From NCBI RefSeq assembly GCF_051251695.1, contig NZ_JBPOEU010000013.1, positions 54,466-118,465 on the forward strand: a stretch of 64,000 nt of DNA. Reading direction: 5' to 3'. Each line of letters begins with the position of its first letter. Within the stretch, counting starts at the first letter, position 1. A program made the position numbers and the translations under genes. Shown one piece after another: positions 44,534-52,932 of the stretch. Below the pieces are notes generated by a model. The model was not told the origin of the DNA and did no database searches. It worked only from the letters and a program-made list of their open reading frames with translations. The DNA is from Maritalea sp051251695. GTDB taxonomy: Bacteria > Pseudomonadota > Alphaproteobacteria > Rhizobiales > Devosiaceae.

Positions 44534-45061
44534 TCACCCAAACAAACTCAATTGCGGAAGCTCGGCGTTATCAACGGCGGGCTTTTCTGCTTTTTTCTTA
44601 GGCTTTGGTTTCGACGCTGGTTTCTCAATCGCTTGATTTGGTGTAATTTTTGCCTCTAGCGATTGAGATGAAATCATCGCCAGCACGTCGGCACTTAAGG
44701 TTTCAAGCAATTGCGCATATGCCGCTTTTCCTTGCACGCGAAGCGCTTCACCGCTTTTACTTAGGATGAAATGTTTCGCCCGCGCATCGCGCTTGCACGG
44801 CTTTACCCGCACCAATTTGCGCTTTTCCAACTTGTCCATCATCGCACTGGCTGAAGCTTTGTTGACGCCCATAGCGGTTACCAAATCATGCAGATGCTGG
44901 CCGTGAAAATCATCAGCCGTGCTAAGTACTTCTTGTTCTTTGATTGCGCTTAAATATTCGAATTCGCTGTAACTTAGCCCCAGCGTCGAGCCATGTTTCA
45001 TCCAGTGGCGATGGGCCTGCCGGTGCAGTGTTTCCAAATGATCGGCGATATTCATATGCAA
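44534..45061 (-). CDS. MarR family regulator with C-terminal QLSLF motif
   Basis: 175-residue winged-helix protein. Core HTH: HLHDLVTAMGVNKASASAMMDKLEKRKLVRVKPCKRDARAKHFILSKSG (about residues 55-105). After the domain comes a Lys/Pro-rich linker (about 145-163) and the terminus ELPQLSLFG (motif QLSLF encoded at 44540-44554). QL[SD]LF is the canonical bacterial sliding-clamp binding pentapeptide, unexpected in a transcription regulator. Target genes unknown. Start ATG 45061; an upstream frame from 45113 is poorly supported. Confidence 0.82.
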   Translation of the reverse strand: MHMNIADHLETLHRQAHRHWMKHGSTLGLSYSEFEYLSAIKEQEVLSTADDFHGQHLHDLVTAMGVNKASASAMMDKLEKRKLVRVKPCKRDARAKHFILSKSGEALRVQGKAAYAQLLETLSADVLAMISSQSLEAKITPNQAIEKPASKPKPKKKAEKPAVDNAELPQLSLFG

Positions 45062-45202
45062 TCCAAAATTTGTACGGTTTCCGTACTAACTTCAAATTAG
45101 CGTGGCACGTCAATCACTTGCTTGGGTAGAACTCCATCATAATGCAACTTATCAACCGCAAATCAAGTCATCGTTGCGCAATGACAAACTCTTCCAATAA
45201 GA

Positions 45203-45427
45203 CTAGCAGCCAATTTTCTTTCGAATTTTTTGAACGTCAGCAAGTGATTTGCAAACATTCTCGCAAGGAATTCCATCTCCGTCGCCATCTGCTCTCGGGT
45301 GGCTTCCTTCGCACCAGTTTTTAACGGCTTGTTGGCAAGTCGAGTAGCTTTTGCAAGTGGCAGCCTGGGCTGAGGTTGTGCTTAGAAATAGTGCCAATAT
45401 GAATGTCGTAAAAATACACTTTTGCAT
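45203..45427 (-). CDS. Secreted Excalibur-domain protein
   Basis: 74-residue exported protein. Signal peptide with cleavage after TSAQA (about residue 22); the mature part has six cysteines and the calcium-binding-like Excalibur motif ADGDGDGIPCENVC (Dx DxDGxxCE). Excalibur domains occur alone or on extracellular nucleases and are presumed to bind Ca2+. Monocistronic. Confidence 0.82.
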   Translation of the reverse strand: MQKCIFTTFILALFLSTTSAQAATCKSYSTCQQAVKNWCEGSHPRADGDGDGIPCENVCKSLADVQKIRKKIGC

Positions 45428-45673
45428 AAAACACTCCTTTCAATGACCTAATCGCAATACCCTACATCTTAAACGCTTCAGGATTAATTCCAAGCGACAT
45501 GATAAGTCGTCTATTCCCAGTGGTATAACGGCTACACAAGCCCGAATTTTCAGCGTTTGGTTCTAGATTATCCTTTTAAAAACCATAATTCTTCACAATA
45601 GATGCTATAGCGCATTTTACGCAGTACCAGTTAGGTACGTTTCAACATCAACAAGAGGTCGAAAGAGATCAAG

Positions 45674-46888
45674 ATGACCGAAGAATTTCACCGTATACGC
45701 AGACTACCCCCTTACGTGTTTGAACATATCAACCCGATCAAGGCGGCGGCGCGAGCGGCGGGAACGGACATTATAGATCTTGGCATGGGCAATCCAGACT
45801 TGCCGACCCCCAAGCACATTGTTGAAAAACTAAAAGAAACCGTGAACGATCCGCGTACCCACCGCTATTCGTCGTCTCAGGGCATTCCCGGACTTCGCAA
45901 AGCGCAGGCGTCCTATTATGGCCGCCGTTTTGGCGTGAAGCTGGACCCTGACACGCAAGTTGTCGCCACGCTTGGCTCCAAAGAAGGGTTTGCCAACATG
46001 GCGTCGGCCATCACCGCGCCCGGTGATGTGGTGTTGGTGCCTAATCCAACTTATCCCATTCACTCATTTGGCTTCATCATGTCTGGCGGCGTAGTTCGTT
46101 CTATGCCAGCTGAGCCGAATGAGCACTTCTTTGAGGCGTTAGATCGCTCCGTACGGCATTCAATTCCAAAGCCAATCGCGTTGATTTTGAATTATCCATC
46201 TAACCCAACAGCCTATGTTGCGGACCTAGATTTCTATAAACGGGTCGTTGAATATTGCCGCAAGCACGAGATTTTCATCCTGTCGGATCTCGCTTACTCC
46301 GAAATCTATTTTGACGGCACACCACCGCCTTCAATTCTAGAAGTGCCCGGCGCTATAGACATCGCAGTTGAATTCACATCAATGTCCAAAACATTCTCGA
46401 TGCCGGGTTGGCGCATGGGATTTGCTGTCGGCAATGAACGTTTGATCAAGGCGTTAAAACGCGTGAAATCCTATTTGGATTATGGCGCGTTTACGCCAAT
46501 TCAAGTCGCCGCCGCCGCCGCTCTTAACGGCCCAGATGATTGCGTTTCTGAAGTGCGCGAGATTTATCAACATCGCCGCGATGTGCTGGTCGACAGCTTT
46601 GCGCGCGCAGGGTGGGACGTCGCACCACCACCGGCAACCATGTTCGCGTGGACCCCAATTCCCGAGCAGTTCGCACATTTAGGTTCGCTCGAGTTCGCCA
46701 AATTGTTGATCAAAGAGGCAGACGTTGCGGTAGCACCAGGTCTGGGCTTCGGTGAATATGGCGACAACTACGTGCGCATCGCCCTAGTAGAAAACGAACA
46801 ACGCATCCGCCAAGCAGCCCGCAACATCAAAAAATTCATGACTGAGCACGGCAAACGCGGCGATAATGTCGTGAAAATGAGCAAGTAA
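45674..46888 (+). CDS. alaC: PLP aminotransferase, AlaC/LL-DAP-aminotransferase-like
   Basis: 404-residue class I/II aminotransferase. PLP lysine in SMSKTFSMPGWRMGF; other motifs IIDLGMGNPDLPTP, RYSSSQGIPGLRKA, LILNYPSNPTAYVADL and the terminal RIALVENEQRIRQAARNIKKF. Sits just before hom, a conserved order in Hyphomicrobiales where it is annotated as alanine transaminase; LL-diaminopimelate aminotransferase remains an alternative. No frameshift seen. Confidence 0.88.
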   Translation: MTEEFHRIRRLPPYVFEHINPIKAAARAAGTDIIDLGMGNPDLPTPKHIVEKLKETVNDPRTHRYSSSQGIPGLRKAQASYYGRRFGVKLDPDTQVVATLGSKEGFANMASAITAPGDVVLVPNPTYPIHSFGFIMSGGVVRSMPAEPNEHFFEALDRSVRHSIPKPIALILNYPSNPTAYVADLDFYKRVVEYCRKHEIFILSDLAYSEIYFDGTPPPSILEVPGAIDIAVEFTSMSKTFSMPGWRMGFAVGNERLIKALKRVKSYLDYGAFTPIQVAAAAALNGPDDCVSEVREIYQHRRDVLVDSFARAGWDVAPPPATMFAWTPIPEQFAHLGSLEFAKLLIKEADVAVAPGLGFGEYGDNYVRIALVENEQRIRQAARNIKKFMTEHGKRGDNVVKMSK

Positions 46889-46978
46889 GACGGCATTTGC
46901 ACAAGGGATTAATTAGGCGTGCGTCTATCGGACGGGTGCCTTTTTTACTTTCACTCCCAACAATCCCATGCACTACTG

Positions 46979-47007
46979 TTGACGAATAGGACTTTTCCTA
47001 TTCTATA
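46979..47007 (+). promoter_or_regulatory. hom promoter with a palindromic operator in the spacer
   Basis: TTGACG (46979-46984), exactly 17 bases, TCTATA (47002-47007). The spacer is filled by GAATAGGA (46984-46991), cttt, TCCTATTC (46996-47003), a perfect 8-bp-arm inverted repeat touching both promoter elements. A repressor bound here would block polymerase. The downstream protein itself starts with an HTH. Confidence 0.7.
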
Positions 47008-47036
47008 GGCGTTTCAACAACAAGAACGTGAAGTTC

Positions 47037-48551
47037 ATGACCGAATTAGACCAGTTTCGTGACCGTGTAGAGCGCTTTATGGAACGAAATGAGTGGACAC
47101 CAACCCGCTTTGGCCGGGAGTTGGCGTCTGATCCGCAATTTGTATTCAACCTTCGTGAAGGGCGCGAGCCTCGCGCCGAAACAAGAAACAAGATTACCGA
47201 TATGATCAAAACCATCGAAAAACAATCCACAAATGCTAATGCTCCGATACGTATAGGTGTTGCAGGTGTTGGCACCGTTGGCGCGGCTCTTGTTTCCATT
47301 TTGCAAAGCCAGCAAGATGATGTTCAAAAGCGTTTTGGGCGCGATATCGAAGTAACCGCTGTTTGCGCTCGTTCGCGCTCACGCGATCGCGGCGTCGATA
47401 TGAGCGAAGTCGAATGGTTCGACGATCCTGTTGCCCTCGCAAAGTCTAGCTCTATCGATCTTTATGTTGAACTGATGGGTGGCGAAGATGGTCCGGCGCT
47501 AGCCAGCATCCGCGCAGCGCTAGAGGCGGGGATTCCGGTTGTCACCGCAAACAAAGCGCTTATCGCCAAACATGGCGTTGAAATTGCGCGCCTGGCGGAA
47601 AAGCATAACACCTCATTCAATTTTGAAGCGGCGGTCGCCGGCGGCATTCCGGTTATTAAAACGTTGCGTGAAGGGCTTGGGCTTGCTCGTGTGCAACGCG
47701 TTTACGGCATTATGAATGGTACTTGTAATTATATCCTAACGCGCATGTCCAACGAAGAGATTTCATTCGCGTCATGTCTAAAAGATGCGCAAGAATTGGG
47801 ATATGCAGAAGCGGACCCAACTTTTGATATTGAAGGGTTTGATACAGCACACAAACTTGCAATTCTTACGAGCCTTTGTTTTGGCGTTGAAATCGCTGCC
47901 GATCAAATGTTTGTTGAAGGCATTACCCGCATTGATCAGGCTGATATTAAAGTGGCTGACGACCTTGGTTTCAACATCAAGTTGCTGGGTGTCGCGCAAC
48001 GCACGTCGGATGGCATCGAGCAACGCGTTCACCCGACATTGGTTCCTAAAACGTCCACAATTGCAGGCATTGATGGCGTGATGAACGCTGTGGCACTTGA
48101 AACCAATCATGTGCAAGAATTGTTGATGGCCGGCCCCGGTGCGGGCGGTGAAGCCACAGCTGCTTCTGTATTGGCCGATATTTTTGATAGCGCTCGTGGT
48201 ACTTTGGTGCCGCCATTGGGTATGCCCGTTGATCAGCTTGCGCCTTATCAAAAAGCCAGCATGCGTGCGCACGAAGGCGGTTACTTTATACGACTAAATG
48301 CTAGGGACATTCCGGGCGCACTTGCTGCTATAGCCTCGCGTATGGGGGAAAGTGATATTTCGCTGGAAAGCGTCATCCAACGTCCAGATTTGGTTGTTAG
48401 TGACCCTGAGGCGGGTGATGTAGCAACACGGACAGTGGTTTTAATCACGCAAGAGACCATGGAGCAAACCGTGCGTCAAACCCTTGATCGCGTGGCAAAA
48501 GACGGTTTCATCGTCGGTACGCCACAGGTTATTCGTATTGAGCGGTTTTAG
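47037..48551 (+). CDS. hom: Homoserine dehydrogenase with N-terminal HTH domain
   Basis: 504 residues from ATG 47037 (GTG 47028 is possible). About residues 1-62 form a Cro/XRE-like helical domain (TPTRFGRELASDPQFVFNLREGREP) of the type found alone in Rhizobiales. From about residue 68 it is a standard monofunctional homoserine dehydrogenase: NAD(P) motif GVAGVGTVGAALVSIL, catalytic region NGTCNYILTRM and GYAEADPTFDIEGFDTAHKLAIL, and a C-terminal ACT domain (about 420-504, feedback regulation). The usual length is about 435. The enzyme reduces aspartate semialdehyde on the way to Thr, Met and Ile. No stop or good internal start separates the parts. Confidence 0.9.
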   Translation: MTELDQFRDRVERFMERNEWTPTRFGRELASDPQFVFNLREGREPRAETRNKITDMIKTIEKQSTNANAPIRIGVAGVGTVGAALVSILQSQQDDVQKRFGRDIEVTAVCARSRSRDRGVDMSEVEWFDDPVALAKSSSIDLYVELMGGEDGPALASIRAALEAGIPVVTANKALIAKHGVEIARLAEKHNTSFNFEAAVAGGIPVIKTLREGLGLARVQRVYGIMNGTCNYILTRMSNEEISFASCLKDAQELGYAEADPTFDIEGFDTAHKLAILTSLCFGVEIAADQMFVEGITRIDQADIKVADDLGFNIKLLGVAQRTSDGIEQRVHPTLVPKTSTIAGIDGVMNAVALETNHVQELLMAGPGAGGEATAASVLADIFDSARGTLVPPLGMPVDQLAPYQKASMRAHEGGYFIRLNARDIPGALAAIASRMGESDISLESVIQRPDLVVSDPEAGDVATRTVVLITQETMEQTVRQTLDRVAKDGFIVGTPQVIRIERF

Positions 48552-48615
48552 GCCAATTTGGCCGATCTGCTTATAGTAATTGGTTATGGGCAAACACTTA
48601 TAAGAGGCGTCGAAA

Positions 48616-49605
48616 ATGGCAACAACTGCAAAATCAGCAAAAGGCCAAACAGCGATTGTTGACCGCAATCTCACATTGGAGATTGTAAGGGTCACTGAAA
48701 ATGCGGCCATCGCGGCGGCTGAATGGCGCGGCAAAGGCGACGAAAAATCTGCCGACCGTGCCGCAGTTGAGGCCATGCGCAAAGAGCTTGGCAAGGTTTC
48801 TATTGATGGCCGGGTGGTTATTGGCGAAGGCGAACGCGACGAAGCACCCATGTTGTTTATTGGTGAAGAAGTCGGCATAGGCGAGGGCGCTAAAGTAGAT
48901 ATCGCCGTTGATCCACTTGAGGGCACAACATTGTGCGCCAAAAACCAGCATGATTCTTTGGCCGTTCTAGCCATGGCCGAACGGGGCGGACTGTTGCACG
49001 CGCCAGACGTTTACATGGACAAAATCGCCGTTGGCCCCGGATACGAGCCAGGCATTGTGCAAATCGATCGCTCCATCACCGAAAACGTAAATGCCTTGGC
49101 CAAGGCGCGCGGCGTTTCAGCTGCTGAAATCACTGTTTGTGTGCTGGATCGTCCAAGACACTCTAAAATTATTGATGAATTGCGCGAAATGGGTGCCTCG
49201 ATCAAATTGATCAATGATGGCGACATTGCAGGTGTCATTCACACCACCGACCGAGAAGAAACCGGGATCGACCTATATGTGGGCACCGGCGGTGCGCCAG
49301 AAGGCGTGTTGGCGGCAGCGGCTTTACGTTGTGTAGGTGGGCAAATGCAGGCGCGGTTGGTGCTGGACACAGCGGAAAAGCGCGAACGCGCCGCACGCTT
49401 GGGCATTGAAGATCCAGACCGTATCTACAACGTTACGGATTTGGCTTCTGGTGATGTTTTGTTCGCCGCAACCGGGGTGACCGATGGGTCGATGCTGGCT
49501 GGCGTAAAAATTCGCCCAAACCACTTTGAAACCTCAACAATTGTCATGCGTTCTTGGTCAAAGACAGTACGTTGGATCAATGCACGCCATTTGCGCGACA
49601 ACTAG
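48616..49605 (+). CDS. glpX: Class II fructose-1,6-bisphosphatase
   Basis: 329-residue GlpX-type phosphatase of gluconeogenesis, probably also able to act on sedoheptulose-1,7-bisphosphate. Metal-binding motifs GEGERDEAPMLFIGEEVG and DIAVDPLEGTT, plus TGGAPEGVLAAAAL. Lies 64 bases after hom as in relatives, but recJ, the usual next gene, is displaced 3.5 kb by the accessory region that follows. Confidence 0.95.
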   Translation: MATTAKSAKGQTAIVDRNLTLEIVRVTENAAIAAAEWRGKGDEKSADRAAVEAMRKELGKVSIDGRVVIGEGERDEAPMLFIGEEVGIGEGAKVDIAVDPLEGTTLCAKNQHDSLAVLAMAERGGLLHAPDVYMDKIAVGPGYEPGIVQIDRSITENVNALAKARGVSAAEITVCVLDRPRHSKIIDELREMGASIKLINDGDIAGVIHTTDREETGIDLYVGTGGAPEGVLAAAALRCVGGQMQARLVLDTAEKRERAARLGIEDPDRIYNVTDLASGDVLFAATGVTDGSMLAGVKIRPNHFETSTIVMRSWSKTVRWINARHLRDN

Positions 49606-49637
49606 GTTTTAGTTTATTCACAGATACTGATAGAGGA

Positions 49638-49657
49638 GGGCTTCAGCGATGAAGCCC
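49638..49657 (+). terminator. Hairpin after glpX
   Basis: GGGCTTC (49638-49644), loop AGCGAT, GAAGCCC (49651-49657), followed by only two T. May end glpX transcription, or regulate the tiny downstream frame whose AGGAGGG and ATG it masks. Confidence 0.5.
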
Positions 49658-49705
49658 TTCAAGGGGTCGGTTCCGACTGAGTGTGAAATGAAACTCGAAG
49701 AGTAA
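49649..49705 (+). CDS. Possible 18-residue peptide or remnant frame
   Basis: ATG at 49649 with an excellent GGAGGG eight bases upstream; the frame reads 18 residues, beginning MKPFKGSVPTECEM, to TAA at 49703. It runs through the 38-bp repeat, so it may be chance or a leftover of the repeat unit. No homologue recognised. Confidence 0.2.
   Translation: MKPFKGSVPTECEMKLEE
49663..49700 (+). repeat. Island repeat, left copy
   Basis: 38 bases beginning GGGGTCGGTTCCGACTGAG that recur, with five mismatches, in inverted orientation at 52337-52374. Together they bracket the accessory island. No transposase is present. Confidence 0.75.
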
Positions 49706-50025
49706 TTCGCTACCAACCCTTTGCAAACTATTGGTTATGATATGGTTTGTGTAGCACAAAACTACAGCTTTTCATGCATATAGAGCCTATGTCTCAAACG
49801 AACGTTTGCGAAACAACCAAATGACTGGTTTGAGCCCAAAGCAGACTTCGACCAGTAGGGCCTGTTAGCGATTGTATATTCAAAATTGTTTCTATTCAGA
49901 GCATTAGCCAAGTTGCCAAGGATATCCACATTCATTACACATCGGGTTCTGAAACAGTGTGAGTTGGGAAAGCCGTAGATGTGCGTAGAATTCGAGGCAT
50001 GTAGCGACATTCGTTTGGTGGCGGT
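49706..50025. other. 320-bp non-coding leader of the island
   Basis: No gene found. It contains the inverted repeat CAAACG (49795-49800) / CGTTTG (49803-49808) with two bases between, a possible operator, and otherwise unremarkable AT-rich sequence. All frames are short and without ribosome sites. Confidence 0.5.
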
Positions 50026-50532
50026 TTGAAAAACTTATTGAACAAGGCCAGGTCTGCGCAATTTCTTAGTTTGCTTACGGTGATAGTTTTGGGTTCTGGC
50101 GTCATTATTCATTTTGCAGGTCAATTCGGATATCGAGAAGAAATGCGAAAATGGGGCCTCACTTTGTCATCGTATACGATGGGGAGTATTCCGGTTATCC
50201 AAACTGTTGTCGACGGTTTGAATCAAGACGAATACGTTCATGGATACGCGCAGCTGCCGACGGCTTGCCCATTTCAATTGGGAGTCGATGCTGAGCTAAC
50301 AAGCATTGTAATAGCAAAGAACCGTCAAGAAGATAACTCTAGTATTACGGTCATTAGTCCATTGGGTAGCTGGGTCATTGCAAACGCCGGCAAGAGTTAT
50401 GGTGACGACTTTTTTATAGTTGCGTCTGACAGTTTAGATTGTTCCCCTCCAAATTGTGCTGCAACATTGTTTTATGACTCTTGGCAGACTTGCATGTTGG
50501 ATAGTTTCGGTAGGCGATCGGACGCATTTTAG
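50026..50532 (+). CDS. Unknown membrane-anchored protein of the island
   Basis: 168 residues starting at TTG 50026 (GGTGGCGG just upstream). One N-terminal hydrophobic helix (about residues 13-34, FLSLLTVIVLGSGVIIHFAG) and an otherwise soluble domain with four to five cysteines (TACPF, LDCSPPNCAATL, TCMLD), suggesting a periplasmic disulfide-bonded domain. I recognise no family. It lies within the inverted-repeat bracket, 162 bases upstream of the HEPN gene and in the same direction, so it may be its partner or an independent passenger. Confidence 0.5.
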   Translation: MKNLLNKARSAQFLSLLTVIVLGSGVIIHFAGQFGYREEMRKWGLTLSSYTMGSIPVIQTVVDGLNQDEYVHGYAQLPTACPFQLGVDAELTSIVIAKNRQEDNSSITVISPLGSWVIANAGKSYGDDFFIVASDSLDCSPPNCAATLFYDSWQTCMLDSFGRRSDAF

Positions 50533-50694
50533 TACTAATTGGCTTCCTTCGACGTTTTTTAGGTTTCAACGCCGACGACCGCTCTGAGCCCTTTTTGCCA
50601 GACTATCACAATACGACTAGTGTCTGCTTAGGAGAAATCCTAACGTGCGACAGTTTCAACATTTGGAGGTTTTTACGTAAAACCTTGAGGGGCT

Positions 50695-52254
50695 ATGATG
50701 TCATCTGAAAAAATCAATCAGCTTTACAAACTTAGAAATGAAGACCCTTTAGCAGCCCTATTGTTTCTCAACGAGTTGGGCGATAGTCGGGAAGAACTGT
50801 TGCCAAAGGCGGTTGTGCTTATTGATTGTGGCGCCGCTACGAATAACTTTGAAGCTGTCAGTCAAGGCGTTGAGATACTTGGCAGGCTAATAAAAATAGC
50901 CAAACCCAATTCTGGACTCTTTTACAATTTGGCAAACGGACTGCAAATCCGTTCGCGGGTAAATGACGAGCTATCATCTCCCGTTGCCGGGCCGCAGTTT
51001 GAAGACCGTTTTCAAGCAAGAGTAAATTTCGGAAAGGTCATACGTGATAACCACGCATCTCCCGAACTGAAATCGCAGGCGTTGACCAATATTGGAATAC
51101 TTCTTCTGGAAACTTCCCGTTGGGTAGAAGCTCTTGATTGCTTTCAGAAAGCGTTGAAAATTTTACCGCGAAACGGGGTCGCTGCATATCAAGAGATGCG
51201 GCATTCGATGAGCCTAGCGGGATTGTTTTATAGGAAGACAAAAACTTATCAAAGCTATTGTCATGTCGATACAATGCTTGAGCGCGTTCGACAGCTTTCT
51301 GATGTGGTTTCTTCTAACTACGACACCGTAGAGGAATTTTCTGGGAAGGACGCTTTGTCATCGGTTCAGAAAGCCGTTGAGGATGCTGCTAAAATCAAAC
51401 CTTGTCCCCAAAAGAAAATTGATAATCCATTTTTCGCATTCGTAGCAGAGCAGGGCTTGGCTCTTTCTCTTTATTGTAGCAATGACGAGTTTTCTTCCGG
51501 CCGCTTTGATTTGTTGACGATCCCCTCGGTTCAGGCGAAGCCATCCGACAAGCACCATGGTCCTGAAATTTTTGCAATGATTAATGTGATGAAATCTGAC
51601 TATGCTTTTGCTAGGCAGGTTTTCTTTGACGTATGGGAGTATGACACTGATACGCCGTTCTTTGAGACAACCTCTCGCGCGGATACTTTAGACTATGCCG
51701 TGTACGGTGTTCGCTATTCAGCGCTAACAAGTGCGCAACGTATTGTGTTTGATATACTGGATAAAATTGCTGTTGCTCTGGCCTGCTACTTAGATATGGA
51801 GAAAGCAAATAAAACTGACTTTACCAAGGTTTGGGGCAGTAAAAAAAAGGGTGAGGGTTTTAAACTACATGAAGAGATCAAAGCTTCTTTAAATTCAGGC
51901 AACCCCGGTCTCATTGCGCTCTACAATATTTTTCACGATATCTCCAAAGATGATAGCCGAGGGCACGGTTATATGGAGGCACACAAGACCTACAGAAACA
52001 CCTCTACGCACCGTTTTTCGGTTCTTCATGATGACATGATTTCCAACGACTATTCTTCTGCATCGTTTGCTGTTGATCATATAGATATTTCAAAGTTTGA
52101 GCGTCTAACTCTGGATTCACTGAAACTGGCAAGAGCAGCGCTGTTCTATTTGATAGATATGATCATCTTTGCCGAAGAGGTGAAGCATTCGGATGATGAA
52201 ACCATTGTGGTATCATCAATAGTCCCCGACCATGACTATATCAGAGGGCGGTAA
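50695..52254 (+). CDS. TPR-HEPN protein, probable LA2681-like ribonuclease
   Basis: 519 residues. The N-terminal half is helical with at least one clear tetratricopeptide unit (about 129-162, ALTNIGILLLETSRWVEALDCFQKALKI). The C-terminal domain (about 340-500) carries RNTSTH at residues 434-439, matching the HEPN catalytic pattern R[ND]x3-5H, followed by LKLARAALFYLIDMIIFAEEV. The layout fits the LA2681-like HEPN family, which belongs to the HEPN ribonuclease clan widespread in toxin, abortive-infection and CRISPR effectors. The start may be either of two adjacent ATG codons. No antitoxin is obvious. Defence function is inferred. Confidence 0.72.
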   Translation: MMSSEKINQLYKLRNEDPLAALLFLNELGDSREELLPKAVVLIDCGAATNNFEAVSQGVEILGRLIKIAKPNSGLFYNLANGLQIRSRVNDELSSPVAGPQFEDRFQARVNFGKVIRDNHASPELKSQALTNIGILLLETSRWVEALDCFQKALKILPRNGVAAYQEMRHSMSLAGLFYRKTKTYQSYCHVDTMLERVRQLSDVVSSNYDTVEEFSGKDALSSVQKAVEDAAKIKPCPQKKIDNPFFAFVAEQGLALSLYCSNDEFSSGRFDLLTIPSVQAKPSDKHHGPEIFAMINVMKSDYAFARQVFFDVWEYDTDTPFFETTSRADTLDYAVYGVRYSALTSAQRIVFDILDKIAVALACYLDMEKANKTDFTKVWGSKKKGEGFKLHEEIKASLNSGNPGLIALYNIFHDISKDDSRGHGYMEAHKTYRNTSTHRFSVLHDDMISNDYSSASFAVDHIDISKFERLTLDSLKLARAALFYLIDMIIFAEEVKHSDDETIVVSSIVPDHDYIRGR

Positions 52255-52336
52255 CAGCTCATGGGTAAAGTTTTTGCGACGTAAAGCTGCCTTTGGCGCA
52301 AAAGCAGCAAAATGTCGTTTTGTCCGCATTGCTGAC

Positions 52337-52374
52337 CTTAGAGTGTCATTTCGCACTCAGCCGGAACAGACCCC
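52337..52374 (-). repeat. Island repeat, right copy (inverted)
   Basis: Reverse complement of the 49663 repeat, 33 of 38 bases identical, beginning GGGGTCTGTTCCGGCTGAG on the minus strand. Lies between the HEPN gene and the DUF1579 remnant. Confidence 0.75.
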
Positions 52375-52425
52375 ATTTATGTTGGTTTATATTTACAATA
52401 AGAACATATAGAGAACAAAAAATGA

Positions 52426-52932
52426 CATGATCATTCTAGGATATCATCCACGCAAGGACCAGCAGGCATTTCACCCGACTTTGATTTTGAGTTTGGGCAA
52501 TGGCAAGTAAAACATCGCAGACTCAAAGAAAGGTTGGTTGGCAGCAGGGATTGGGAGGAGTTTGATGGCTATTCGCAAACGCAACCTGTATTGGGCGGTA
52601 ATGGCAATATCGAAGACAATTTACTGGAATTTCCAAGCGGCCCTTATCGTGCCATCGCCATACGTTCGTTTGACACCACAGCTCAAACTTGGGCGATCTG
52701 GTGGCTTTCTGCCAATGAGCCGCATCAACTTGATGTGCCGGTCGTCGGTAAGTTTGAGAATGGAGTTGGATCATTCTTTGCCAATGACCGTTTCGATGGA
52801 GATCCAGTAATCGTTAGGTTCTTATGGCTGCGCACAGACACAGATTCACCTCGATGGGAACAAGCGATGTCAGTTGATGATGGTGAAACATGGGAAACCA
52901 ATTGGACAATGGATTTCGAACGCGTTGGCTAA
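52426..52932 (+). pseudogene. DUF1579-like gene lacking a start codon
   Basis: An open frame from the stop at 52423 to TAA/TAG at 52932 encodes a DUF1579-type protein, whose conserved opening DFDFEFGQWQVKHRRLKERL starts at 52477, followed by WEEFDG, GGNGNIEDNLLEFPSG and TWAIWWLSANEPHQLD. No ATG, GTG or TTG precedes that opening in frame; the first usable start is TTG 52534, which would cut off the conserved N-terminus. An ATG at 52428 is in another frame. I read it as a gene whose 5' end was lost at the island edge or by a small indel. Downstream part intact. Confidence 0.6.
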
